A stretch of DNA of 49,197 nucleotides. Source: Amphibiibacter pelophylacis (lineage in GTDB: Bacteria; Pseudomonadota; Gammaproteobacteria; Burkholderiales; Burkholderiaceae_C). Below, in pieces: positions 41,414-49,197 of the stretch. Made by a program: the position numbers and the translations under genes. The notes below the pieces were generated by a model. It had not been told where the DNA came from, did not search any database, and saw nothing but the letters and a program-made list of their open reading frames with translations. The DNA is taken from NCBI RefSeq assembly GCF_037688875.1, contig NZ_JAWDIE010000022.1:1-49197 (forward strand). The letters are read 5' to 3'. Numbering within the stretch: the stretch's first letter is position 1; every line of letters starts with the position of its first letter.

Positions 41414-42195
41414 GCCGACCACCGTGCGGCCCAGACACCCAGCGCCTGCAGCGGCGCCGTGTCAGCGCGCAGCACGCGCGGGCCCAGGCTGGCGGGCTGC
41501 GCTCCGGCGGCACGCGCCTGAGCCAGTTCAGCTTCGTCCAGCCCGCCTTCGGGGCCGCTGGCCAGCAGGACAGCGACTGGCGTCGCCTGCGCCGCGCAGG
41601 TCTGCCACCAAGGCTCAGCGCCTTCCTCCAGCGTCAGGACATGGGCGGACATGGTGGCAGCAGAGACGCCTGCAGCATCGCCCGCCGAAAGACGCGGCCA
41701 GGACTGGCCCCAGAACGCCGCCCAGTCCTGCACCGGATGCACGGCGGGGATGCGGTCGCGGCCGCACTGCTCGGCGGCGGACACGGCCACGGCCTGCCAG
41801 TGGGCGATTTTTTTGGCAGCGCGCTCGCCGCTCAGGCGCAGCACGCTGCGGCGGGTGTGCAGCGGCCACAGCGCGGTCACGCCCAGCTCGGTGGCTTTTT
41901 CGACCAGCGCGTCCATGCGCTCGTTGGCCGGCATGCCCACGGCCAGGTGTATGGGCGCGGGCAGCTCACGGTGAACGGGCAGCGGCTGATCCAGCCGCAC
42001 CTGCACGCTGCGCCGCGCCATGGCCAGCACCGTGGCCTGCCAGTCGCCGCCGTGGCCATCAAACAGGCGCAACGCGTCGCCGGGCTGGTGGCGCAGCACC
42101 TGGACGTGGCGCGCCGCGCCTTCGGGCAGTTCGAGCTCCAGGCCCGCCCGCCAGGCGCCGGGCGCCACTTCTGGACAGAAAAAACGCGCCGACAT
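41410..42195 (-). CDS. rsmE: 16S rRNA m3U1498 methyltransferase
   Basis: A 261-residue SPOUT methyltransferase. The N-terminal PUA-like part contains HVQVLRHQPGDALRLFDGHGG; the knot domain has AVGMPANERMDALVEKATELGV, SAAEQCGRDRIP, LLASGPEGGLDEAEL and LGPRVLRADTAP. The protein is as long as typical RsmE with a short insert around 170-190. The start at 42195 gives MSARFFCPE. It overlaps the flavoprotein gene by 4 nt and follows fadD by 50 nt. Confidence 0.92.
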   Translation of the reverse strand: MSARFFCPEVAPGAWRAGLELELPEGAARHVQVLRHQPGDALRLFDGHGGDWQATVLAMARRSVQVRLDQPLPVHRELPAPIHLAVGMPANERMDALVEKATELGVTALWPLHTRRSVLRLSGERAAKKIAHWQAVAVSAAEQCGRDRIPAVHPVQDWAAFWGQSWPRLSAGDAAGVSAATMSAHVLTLEEGAEPWWQTCAAQATPVAVLLASGPEGGLDEAELAQARAAGAQPASLGPRVLRADTAPLQALGVWAARWSA

Positions 42196-42245
42196 GGTCA
42201 CTCCCGGGCTGTGTGCAGCGGGCGATTGTAGCCAGCGGCCCGCGC

Positions 42246-43925
42246 TCAGGCGGTCTTGTCGCGCAGTTCGCGGCGCAGAATCTTGCCCACCGGCGTCTTG
42301 GGCAGCTCGGTGCGGAACTCGATGTGGCGCGGGCGCTTGTAGCCGGTCAGGTTCTCGCTGCAAAAGGTGCGGATCTGCGCCTCGGTGACGGCCGGATCGC
42401 GCAGCACGACGACGATCTTCACCGCCTCGCCCGTGTGCTCGTCGGGCACGCCCACGCAGGCGCATTCCAGCACGCCGGGCATCTGCGTCATCACGTCTTC
42501 GATCTCGTTGGGATAGACGTTAAAGCCGCTGACCAGGATCATGTCCTTCTTGCGATCGACGATTTTCACGCGGCCGCTCTCCTGCAGCACGCCGATGTCG
42601 CCGGTGCGGAAATAGCCGTCTGGGGTCATCACTTTGGCGGTTTCGTCGGGGCGCTGCCAGTAGCCCTGCATGACCTGCGGGCCGCGCACGCTGATCTCGC
42701 CGGGCTGGCCGTCGGGCACGGGCTGGCCCGCGTCGTCCAGGATGGCCACGTCGGTGCCCGGCAGCGGCAGGCCGATGGTGCCGGTGAACTCGCGGCTGTT
42801 GACCAGGTTGGCCGACACCACAGGCGAGGTTTCCGACAGGCCATAGCCTTCGCAGATGGCGCAGCCGGTGCGCGCCAGCCAGTCTTTGGCGGTTTTGCTC
42901 TGCACCGCCATGCCGCCACCCAGCGAGATTTTCAGCTGGCTCCAGTCCACCGTGGCGAAATCCGGGTGGTTGAGCATGCCTTGGAAGAGCGTGTTCACCG
43001 CCGGGAAAATATGCACCGGGTTGGCGCGCAGCGTTTTGAACAGCGCAGGCAGATCGCGCGGATTGGGGATAAGCAGGTTGCGCCCGCCCAGCGCCAGCGC
43101 GAACATCATGTTGGCCGTGAAAGCGAAGATGTGATACAGCGGCAACGCGCAGGCCAGCGTCACCTGCTGTCCGGCCGGGACGGTGTTGGCCGCCGGGGCC
43201 ATCCAGGCCAGACACTGCAGGGTGTTGGCGATGAGGTTGCGATGGGACAGCACCGCCCCTTTGCTCACGCCCGTGGTGCCGCCGGTGTACTGCAGCGCCG
43301 CGATGGCGTCGGGCGAAATCTCAGGGGCCGTGAAGCGCGCCTGGCGACCTTGGGCCAGGGCCTGGGGCCAGGGCACTGCGCCGGGCAAATCAAAGGCAGG
43401 GACCAGTTTCTTGACGTGGCGCACCACGGTGTTGACCAGCAGGCCCTTGAGCAGCCCCAGGCTGTCGCCCATGGTGGCCAGAACCACATGCTCGACGCCG
43501 ACCTCGCGGCGCACCTCCTGGAAAGTGCGGGCGAAGTTTTCGATGATGACCAGCGCCTTCGCGCCCGAATCATTGAGCTGGTGGCGCAGTTCGCGCGGGG
43601 TGTAAAGCGGGTTGACGTTGACCAGCACCAACCCGGCGCGCAGCACGGCCGCCACGCAGACGGGATACTGCATCACGTTGGGCATCATCACCGCGACCCG
43701 GTCGCCGGGCCTGAGCCCCAGCGACTGGAAGTAGGCCGCCATGGTGCGCGAAGCCTCGTCCAGTTCGCCATAGCTCATGGACTTTCCCATGAAGACAAAG
43801 GCACTGCGCTCCCGGAAGCGCTGGAAACTGTCCTCGAACAGCGCCCCCAGCGAGGCGTATCGGCTCAGATCGATCTCGTGCGGCACACTCTCTGGGTAGT
43901 GCGCCAGCCAGGGGCGACGGTGCAT
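42246..43925 (-). CDS. fadD: Long-chain fatty acid-CoA ligase
   Basis: A 559-residue AMP-forming acyl-CoA synthetase. The P-loop YTGGTTGVSKGA (near residue 215), GYGLSETSPVV, YFRTGDIGV and the C-terminal VDRKKDMILVSGFNVYPNEIED and GKILRRELRD are the family motifs. It activates fatty acids for beta-oxidation or phospholipid synthesis; chain length is inferred. AAGGAGA precedes the ATG. It is separated from pntB by 46 nt containing a 7-bp hairpin. Confidence 0.9.
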   Translation of the reverse strand: MHRRPWLAHYPESVPHEIDLSRYASLGALFEDSFQRFRERSAFVFMGKSMSYGELDEASRTMAAYFQSLGLRPGDRVAVMMPNVMQYPVCVAAVLRAGLVLVNVNPLYTPRELRHQLNDSGAKALVIIENFARTFQEVRREVGVEHVVLATMGDSLGLLKGLLVNTVVRHVKKLVPAFDLPGAVPWPQALAQGRQARFTAPEISPDAIAALQYTGGTTGVSKGAVLSHRNLIANTLQCLAWMAPAANTVPAGQQVTLACALPLYHIFAFTANMMFALALGGRNLLIPNPRDLPALFKTLRANPVHIFPAVNTLFQGMLNHPDFATVDWSQLKISLGGGMAVQSKTAKDWLARTGCAICEGYGLSETSPVVSANLVNSREFTGTIGLPLPGTDVAILDDAGQPVPDGQPGEISVRGPQVMQGYWQRPDETAKVMTPDGYFRTGDIGVLQESGRVKIVDRKKDMILVSGFNVYPNEIEDVMTQMPGVLECACVGVPDEHTGEAVKIVVVLRDPAVTEAQIRTFCSENLTGYKRPRHIEFRTELPKTPVGKILRRELRDKTA

Positions 43926-43947
43926 GAAGGTCTCCTTGGGGTGATGC

Positions 43948-43967
43948 GACGGCCTCTGGGGGCCGTC
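43948..43967 (-). other. Hairpin between pntB and fadD
   Basis: GACGGCC-N6-GGCCGTC forms a perfect 7-bp stem 4 nt after the pntB stop codon. No T-run follows on the minus strand. It may be a weak or factor-dependent terminator, or stabilise the pnt message 3' end before fadD. Confidence 0.45.
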
Positions 43968-43971
43968 TGCA

Positions 43972-45417
43972 TTATTCCACCGCCTTGACCATATCCTCCA
44001 GGACTTTCTTGGCATCGCCAAAGACCATCATGGTCTTGTCCATGTAGAACAGCTCGTTGTCCAGGCCCGCGTAACCTGCGGCCATGGAGCGCTTGTTGAC
44101 GATGACGGTGCGCGCCTTGTAGGCCTCAAGAATCGGCATGCCGTAAATCGGGCTGCCCTTGGTGTGCGCAGCGGGGTTCACCACGTCGTTGGCGCCCAGA
44201 ATGATGGCCACGTCGGCCTGCCCGAACTCGCCATTGATGTCTTCCATCTCGAAGACCTGGTCGTAGGGCACTTCGGCCTCGGCCAGCAGCACGTTCATGT
44301 GGCCCGGCATCCGGCCAGCCACCGGATGGATGGCGTACTTGACGGTCACGCCCTTCTCGGTGAGCTTGGCCGCCAGCTCCTTCACCGCGTGCTGCGCGCG
44401 CGCCACCGCCAGACCGTAGCCGGGGACGATGATGACGGTTTCGGCATTGCCCAGCACAAAAGCGGCGTCGTCGGCGCTGCCGCTCTTGACGTTGCGCTGC
44501 ACGGCCTCACCGCTGGCCGCGTCGGCCGCTTCACCGCCGAAACCGCCCAGAATGACGTTGATGAACGAGCGGTTCATGGCCTTGCACATGATGTAGCTCA
44601 GGATGGCGCCCGAAGCGCCGACCAGCGAGCCCGCCACGATCAGCATGGGGTTGTTCAGGCCAAAGCCGATGCCTGCCGCCGCCCAGCCCGAGTAGCTGTT
44701 CAGCATCGAGACCACCACAGGCATGTCCGCGCCACCAATCGGGATGATGATGAGCACGCCCAGCACAAACGCCACCATCACGATCAGGAAGAAGACAAAG
44801 CCGCTTTGCGTCAGCATGAAGAGCAGGCCCAGCACCGCGATGGCGATGCCCAGCCCCAGGTTAATCTTGTGCTGGTTGGGGAAGGTGACCGGCGCGCCCT
44901 GGAAGATGCGGTGCCTGAAGCGCCCGCTGAGCTTGCCGAAGGCGATGACCGAGCCGCTGAAGGTGATCGCGCCGATGGCTGCGCCCAGGAAAAGCTCCAG
45001 GCGGTTGCCAGTGGGAATGCCGCTGCCTTCGCCGTCCATGCCGCCAAGGCCAAACACATAGGGTTCGGCGACCACGGCCACGGCGATGAAAACCGCCGCC
45101 ATGCCGATCATGCTGTGCATGAAGGCGACCAGCTCGGGCATCTTCGTCATTTCGACGCGGCGGGCCATCTGCGCGCCCGCGTAACCGCCAGCACCCAGGC
45201 CAATCAGCACCCAGATGTAGCCCCAGCCCACGCCTTCGCCGTTGGCGCGCGCCTGGCTGGCGATCAGGAAAAAGGTGGTGACGATGGCGATGGCCATGCC
45301 CGCCATGCCGAACTTGTTGCCCTTGATCGAGGTCGTCGGGTGCGACAGGCCCTTGAGCGCCTGGATGAAGCAGATCGACGCGATCAGGTAGAAAAACGCA
45401 ATGGTGTTGGCACCCAT
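43972..45417 (-). CDS. pntB: NAD(P) transhydrogenase subunit beta
   Basis: Membrane plus NADP-binding subunit of the proton-pumping transhydrogenase. The 481-residue protein has about nine membrane segments (roughly 1-265) followed by a Rossmann-like NADP domain with VIIVPGYGLAVARAQHAV and VNPAAHTKGSPIYGMP. The start at 45417 gives MGANTIAFF. It starts 1 nt after the pntAb stop. It catalyses hydride transfer between NADH and NADP+ coupled to proton entry, giving NADPH for biosynthesis and glutathione reduction. Confidence 0.94.
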   Translation of the reverse strand: MGANTIAFFYLIASICFIQALKGLSHPTTSIKGNKFGMAGMAIAIVTTFFLIASQARANGEGVGWGYIWVLIGLGAGGYAGAQMARRVEMTKMPELVAFMHSMIGMAAVFIAVAVVAEPYVFGLGGMDGEGSGIPTGNRLELFLGAAIGAITFSGSVIAFGKLSGRFRHRIFQGAPVTFPNQHKINLGLGIAIAVLGLLFMLTQSGFVFFLIVMVAFVLGVLIIIPIGGADMPVVVSMLNSYSGWAAAGIGFGLNNPMLIVAGSLVGASGAILSYIMCKAMNRSFINVILGGFGGEAADAASGEAVQRNVKSGSADDAAFVLGNAETVIIVPGYGLAVARAQHAVKELAAKLTEKGVTVKYAIHPVAGRMPGHMNVLLAEAEVPYDQVFEMEDINGEFGQADVAIILGANDVVNPAAHTKGSPIYGMPILEAYKARTVIVNKRSMAAGYAGLDNELFYMDKTMMVFGDAKKVLEDMVKAVE

Positions 45418-45418
45418 G

Positions 45419-45721
45419 TCAGGCCCCTCGCTTGTCTTTTTTCTGGAACATTTCCAGCATGCGCCGGGTGACCAGGAAGCCCCCGAACACATTCACCGCC
45501 GCCAGCGCCACCGCCAGCACGCCCATCAGCTTGCCAAAGGGCGAATGCGTCAGCGCCGCCGCCATCATGGCGCCGACGATGACGATGGCCGAAATGGCGT
45601 TGGTCACCGCCATCAGCGGCGTGTGCAGGGCGGGGGTCACGGTCCAGACCACGTGGTATCCGACATAAATGGCCAGCACGAAAACCGTCAGGTTCATCAT
45701 GCCGTGCGTCACTGCTTCCAT
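45419..45721 (-). CDS. pntAb: NAD(P) transhydrogenase subunit alpha part 2
   Basis: A 100-residue membrane subunit with three hydrophobic segments (about 10-28, 36-58 and 66-88; LMAVTNAISAIVIVGAMMAAAL). It corresponds to the membrane portion that is fused to the N-terminal domain in E. coli PntA but separate in this and many other proteobacteria. It lies 3 nt after pntAa and 1 nt before pntB, clearly in one operon. Confidence 0.92.
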   Translation of the reverse strand: MEAVTHGMMNLTVFVLAIYVGYHVVWTVTPALHTPLMAVTNAISAIVIVGAMMAAALTHSPFGKLMGVLAVALAAVNVFGGFLVTRRMLEMFQKKDKRGA

Positions 45722-45724
45722 GCT

Positions 45725-47026
45725 TTACTCCTTGGCAGGGGTTTCGGGGGCGGGCTCGGCCGCAGATTCGGGAGCGGCCTCGGCTGGAGCTTCGGGGGCT
45801 GGCGCAACCTCGGGCTCTGCTTGCGGGGCCGTCGCTTCGGGCTCGGCTGGAGCTTCGGGGGCGGGCGCGGCAGGCGCCGGGCCCTTGCCGCGCAGCAGGG
45901 CGCCGCCCTGGGTCATCAGGCAGGCGCGGACGATTTCGTCGTCCAGGTCCAGCGCCAGCTGCCCGTCCTTGACGATGAGCTTGAGAAAATCCAGCACGTT
46001 GCGCGCGTACAGCGCCGAGGCGTCGGTGGGCACTTCGGCGGGCAGGTTGCCCGGGCCCAGAACCGTCACGCCGCCGTGGTTGACCGTGCTGTCCAGGCGG
46101 CTGAGTTCGCAATTGCCTCCACGGCCATCCTCGCCTTGGGTCTGCGCGCCACGCCCGGCCGCCATGTCCACGATGACCGAGCCGGGCTTCATGGATTCGA
46201 CCATGGCCGCGGTGACCAGCGTGGGCGCGTCGCGGCCCGGGATCAGCGCGGTGGTGATGACGATGTCGGCCTGCGCCACGCGGCGGGCGACTTCGGCCTT
46301 CTGGCGCTCCAGCCAGCTTGCGGGCATGGGACGGGCGTAACCGCCCACGCCTTCAGCGGCTTCGCGCTCTTCGGCGGTCTCGTAAGGCACGTCGATGAAC
46401 TTGCCGCCCAGCGATTCGACCTGCTCCTTCACGGCCGGGCGCACATCGGACGCCTCGATGACCGCGCCCAGACGCTTGGCGGTGGCGATGGCCTGCAGGC
46501 CCGCCACGCCCACGCCCAGCACGACCACGCGGGCGGCCTTGATGGTGCCCGCAGCTGTCATCAGCATGGGGAACAGTTTGGGGTAGTGGTGCGCGGCCAG
46601 CATGACGGCCTTGTAACCGGCCAAGTTGGCCTGGCTGGACAGAACATCCAGGCTCTGCGCGCGCGAGATGCGCGGCGCGGCTTCCAGCGCAAACGCCGTC
46701 ACGCCCGCATCGGCCAACGCCTGCAGGCCGTCGGTGTCAAAGGGATCGAGCATGCCGATCAGCACCGCGCCGCTTTTGAGCTGGCGACGCGTGCCGTCCT
46801 GCGGCGCGCGCACGGTGATGACCATGTCGCTGGCCAGCGCCGTGGCCGCATCGACCACCGTGGCGCCAACGGCCTCGTAGTGGCTGTCAGGCCAGTGGGC
46901 GGACTGGCCCGCCCCCTGCTCGACCTGAACGGTGTGGCCCTGGGCCACCAGCTTTTTCGTCACCTCCGGGCTGATCGCCACCCGGGTTTCACCCTTGAGG
47001 GTCTCTTTGGGGACACCAATTAGCAT
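45725..47026 (-). CDS. pntAa: NAD(P) transhydrogenase subunit alpha part 1
   Basis: The soluble NAD(H)-binding subunit, 433 residues. MLIGVPKETLKGETRVAISPE, the Rossmann motif VLGVGVAGLQAIATA and DVRPAVKEQVESLGGKFIDV are the alanine dehydrogenase/PntA signatures. The last 55 residues are a Pro/Ala/Glu-rich tail built from APEAPAE-like units and partly encoded by a 21-bp direct repeat; typical PntAa ends near residue 375. The tail could tether or space the subunit from PntAb. AGGAG lies upstream of the ATG. Confidence 0.9.
   Translation of the reverse strand: MLIGVPKETLKGETRVAISPEVTKKLVAQGHTVQVEQGAGQSAHWPDSHYEAVGATVVDAATALASDMVITVRAPQDGTRRQLKSGAVLIGMLDPFDTDGLQALADAGVTAFALEAAPRISRAQSLDVLSSQANLAGYKAVMLAAHHYPKLFPMLMTAAGTIKAARVVVLGVGVAGLQAIATAKRLGAVIEASDVRPAVKEQVESLGGKFIDVPYETAEEREAAEGVGGYARPMPASWLERQKAEVARRVAQADIVITTALIPGRDAPTLVTAAMVESMKPGSVIVDMAAGRGAQTQGEDGRGGNCELSRLDSTVNHGGVTVLGPGNLPAEVPTDASALYARNVLDFLKLIVKDGQLALDLDDEIVRACLMTQGGALLRGKGPAPAAPAPEAPAEPEATAPQAEPEVAPAPEAPAEAAPESAAEPAPETPAKE
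45779..45862. repeat. Direct repeat in the pntAa tail
   Basis: A 21-bp sequence (core CGGCTGGAGCTTCGGGGGC) occurs at 45779-45799 and again at 45842-45862, 63 bp (21 codons) apart and in frame. It encodes the repeated APEAPAE segment and suggests tail growth by unequal exchange. Confidence 0.75.
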
Positions 47027-47154
47027 GCCTGCTGCTCCTGCATCGCGGGGGGCGGTTGCCGCCCATCTGCAGGGATGATACCAGGTGGGCGCGCCCGATT
47101 CTGATCCCGGGCTGAACGCCAGGGTATGCCCGGGTTCAGACCTGGCCCAGGCCA

Positions 47155-47176
47155 GGCTTCAGGGATCGCTGAAGCC
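47155..47176 (-). terminator. Hairpin downstream of htpG
   Basis: GGCTTCAG (47155-47162) pairs perfectly with CTGAAGCC (47169-47176) with a 6-nt loop, 29 nt after the htpG stop. Further GC-rich stems (CTGGCC/GGCCAG, CTGAAC/GTTCAG) follow. No T-run is present, so a factor-dependent terminator is more likely than an intrinsic one. Confidence 0.45.
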
Positions 47177-47204
47177 CGCAGGAATCAGGCCGCCGCAGCC
47201 TGAG

Positions 47205-49103
47205 TCAGACCGGCACGCCCTGCACCAGCAGCGCCGTCACGCGCTTGACATAAGCCGCCGGGTCGTCGATGGCCGCGCCTTCGGCCAGCAGCGCCTGATC
47301 GAGCACGATGTGGGCCAGATCATCGAACTGCGCGCTGCCTTCCATGCCCTTGATCAGCGCGTGGCCGGGGTTGATCTCCAGAATCGGCTTGACGCTGGGC
47401 GCCTCCTGCCCGGCCTGCTTGAGCAGACGCGCCAGGTGGGCGCTCATATCGTGATCAGCGACCACCACGCAGGCCGGGGAATCCACCAGGCGCGACGTGG
47501 CGCGCACGTCCTTGACGCGATCGCCCAGCGCAGTCTTGATGCGATCCACCAGCGGCTGCGCGGCCTTGGCGCTTTCCTCGGCCTGCTTTTTCTCGGCCTC
47601 GTCCTGCAAATCGCCCAGGTCCACCGACCCCTTGGCGACGCTGGTCAGGCTATGGCCTTCGAATTCGAACAGGTGCGACAGCATCCACTCGTCCACGCGG
47701 TCGGTCAGCAGCAGCACCTCCAGATCCTTCTGGCGGAAGATTTCCAGCTGCGGGCTGGATTTGGCCGCCGCCAGAGTATCAGCGGTGATGTAGTAAATGG
47801 CTTTCTGGCCTTCTTTCATGCGCGACACATAATCGGCCAGGCTCACCGTCTGTCCCGCATCGTGCTTCGTGCTGGCAAAGCGCAGCAGTTTGGCCAGGCG
47901 CTCGCGGTTGGCAAAATCTTCGCCCACACCTTCCTTGATCACGGCACCAAATTCGGTCCAGAAATCGGCGTATTTGGCTTTGTCGTCTGCGCTTTCGCTG
48001 TCGGCCAGCGCTTCCAGCATGGACAACACGCGCTTGGTCGAGCCTTCGCGGATGGCTTTGACATCGCGGCTTTCCTGCAGCAGCTCGCGCGACACATTCA
48101 AAGGCAGGTCGGCGCTGTCGATCACCCCTTTGACAAAGCGCAGATAGCTGGGCATCAGCGCTTCGGCGTCGTCCATGATGAACACGCGCTTGACATACAG
48201 TTTCACGCCGCCCCGGCGCTCGCGGTTCCACAGATCCATCGGCGCCTTGGCCGGGATATACAGCAGCTGCGTGTATTCGCTGCGGCCTTCGACCCGGTTG
48301 TGCGTGTAGGCCAGCGCGTCGGCCTGGTCGTAGGAAATCTGCTTGTAAAACTCCTGGTACTGCTCCGGCGTGATGTCACTTTTGCTGCGCGTCCACAGCG
48401 CCGAGGCTTTGTTGATGGTTTCCCAGGTGTCGGTCAGCTGGTATTCGGATTTCTCTTCGTCCCACTTCTCTTCACGCATCAGAATGGGAATCGAGATGTG
48501 GTCCGAGTATTTACCCACCACCGATTTGATTTTCCAGCTGGACAGAAACTCATCCTCGCCCTCGCGCAGATGCAGGATGATGTCGGTCCCGCGCTGCTCG
48601 CGCGGAATGGTTTCCAGATCGAATTCGCCCGTGCCTTCGCTGCTCCAGCGCACACCCTGATCGGCGGGCAACCCAGCGCGGCGGGTTTCTACGGTGATGC
48701 GGTCGGCCACGATATAGCCCGAATAAAAACCCACGCCAAACTGGCCGATGAGCTGGGCGTCTTTCTTCTGCTCGCCTTCCAGGCTGGCCATGAATTCGCG
48801 CGTGCCGCTGCGCGCAATCGTGCCCAGGTGCGAGGCAGCTTCTTCGGCGCTCATGCCGATGCCGTTGTCGCTGATGGTCAGCGTGCGCGCATCCTTGTCA
48901 AAGCGGATGCGGATGGCCAGATCGGTATCGCCGCCAAACAGCGCATCGTTATTGATGGCCTCGAAGCGGAGTTTGTCGCAGGCGTCGCTGGCATTGGAGA
49001 CCAGCTCGCGCAGGAAAATCTCTTTGTTCGAATACAGCGAATGCGTCACCAGATGCAGAATCTGTTTGACTTCGGCCTGGAAGGCATGGGTTTGCTTGGT
49101 CAT
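47205..49103 (-). CDS. htpG: Molecular chaperone HtpG (Hsp90)
   Basis: A 632-residue Hsp90 homologue. The GHKL ATPase motifs are YSNKEIFLRELVSNASDACDKLR, ISDNGIGMS and GTIARSGT...QFGVGFYSGYIV; the middle domain has LPLNVSRELLQ and the C-terminal dimerisation domain follows. The ATG at 49103 has GGAG upstream; an ATG at 49115 lacks one. A sigma-32-like promoter 65-92 nt upstream indicates heat-shock induction. Length and motifs are complete. Confidence 0.96.
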   Translation of the reverse strand: MTKQTHAFQAEVKQILHLVTHSLYSNKEIFLRELVSNASDACDKLRFEAINNDALFGGDTDLAIRIRFDKDARTLTISDNGIGMSAEEAASHLGTIARSGTREFMASLEGEQKKDAQLIGQFGVGFYSGYIVADRITVETRRAGLPADQGVRWSSEGTGEFDLETIPREQRGTDIILHLREGEDEFLSSWKIKSVVGKYSDHISIPILMREEKWDEEKSEYQLTDTWETINKASALWTRSKSDITPEQYQEFYKQISYDQADALAYTHNRVEGRSEYTQLLYIPAKAPMDLWNRERRGGVKLYVKRVFIMDDAEALMPSYLRFVKGVIDSADLPLNVSRELLQESRDVKAIREGSTKRVLSMLEALADSESADDKAKYADFWTEFGAVIKEGVGEDFANRERLAKLLRFASTKHDAGQTVSLADYVSRMKEGQKAIYYITADTLAAAKSSPQLEIFRQKDLEVLLLTDRVDEWMLSHLFEFEGHSLTSVAKGSVDLGDLQDEAEKKQAEESAKAAQPLVDRIKTALGDRVKDVRATSRLVDSPACVVVADHDMSAHLARLLKQAGQEAPSVKPILEINPGHALIKGMEGSAQFDDLAHIVLDQALLAEGAAIDDPAAYVKRVTALLVQGVPV

Positions 49104-49167
49104 GGTTGGCTCCATAGCAGGGTCGCAGAGGGGGTGTCAGGGGTCCACGCGGGACGTCAAGCCCCTA

Positions 49168-49195
49168 AAATGGGGACAGCCTGGCCGATTTCAAG
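49168..49195 (-). promoter_or_regulatory. Sigma-32 heat-shock promoter of htpG
   Basis: On the minus strand CTTGAAA (49189-49195) is separated by 13 nt from CCCCATTT (49168-49175). This matches the sigma-32 consensus CTTGAAA-N11-15-CCCCAT-T very closely. Transcription would start near 49161, about 58 nt upstream of the ATG. No CIRCE element is seen. Confidence 0.85.
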
Positions 49196-49197
49196 AG

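Noticed and set aside
41283..43988. A 901-codon plus-strand frame opposite the flavoprotein, rsmE and fadD
   Set aside because: It is antisense to three confidently identified genes and has no domain signature or ribosome binding site.

Overview
The window is ordinary, gene-dense chromosome from a GC-rich betaproteobacterium. It most resembles Burkholderiales, probably Comamonadaceae-like, but no genus can be fixed. Supporting signs are the tRNA-Tyr/Gly/Thr run ending at an apparent tuf start, the proteobacterial-type gshA, Kup, ArgP, a split pntA, and tightly packed operons with 1- and 4-nt stop/start overlaps. I see no insertion sequence, prophage, CRISPR array or rRNA. The accessory content is small: a vapBC module, a parDE module and an orphan BrnA-like antitoxin.

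Layout. 1-2.1 kb: tuf start, three tRNAs, ung and trpC (minus). 2.1-6.2 kb: gluQ, the LysR-type regulator argP, a hydrolase/metallo-beta-lactamase pair, and a small secreted protein. 6.2-9.9 kb: xth, a ClC channel, a PhzF-like enzyme and a PaiB-like protein (minus). 10-11.9 kb: vsr, pyrE and a DUF4124 protein (plus). 11.9-14.6 kb: a WrbA-like flavodoxin and the mutM-mutY pair. 14.7-15.8 kb: the BrnA-like gene and vapBC. 15.8-22 kb: an expanded trp operon (trpE, dienelactone hydrolase/NTF2 fusion, trpG, ltaE, trpD, unknown membrane protein). 22-27 kb: cdd-ubiE, an RNA-binding protein, uup and a DUF481 outer-membrane protein. 27.3-31.6 kb: gshA-kup-gshB. 31.6-38.6 kb: rppH (minus), then proS, a lytic transglycosylase, rep, parDE and dusA (plus). 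38.6-49.1 kb: a DUF1801 protein, dcd, a flavoprotein, rsmE, fadD, pntB-pntAb-pntAa and htpG (minus).

Functional links. Oxidised-base and uracil repair is well represented (ung, xth, mutM, mutY, vsr, rep). Nucleotide metabolism is covered by pyrE, cdd and dcd. Glutathione synthesis (gshA, gshB) encloses a K+ importer, and the proton-translocating transhydrogenase supplies NADPH. Tryptophan genes are split: trpE/G/D form one unit with three extra genes, while trpC lies about 14 kb away with ung.

Regulatory sequence is unusually legible in places. These include a sigma-32-like promoter for htpG, a TATAAT promoter for the tRNA/tuf unit embedded in the ung stop codon, palindromic operators on the promoters of vapBC and parDE, and three clear intrinsic terminators. 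I did not find a convincing undescribed multi-gene system. The best candidates for follow-up are the extra enzymes in the trp operon, the unknown protein ending that operon, and the orphan BrnA-like gene.
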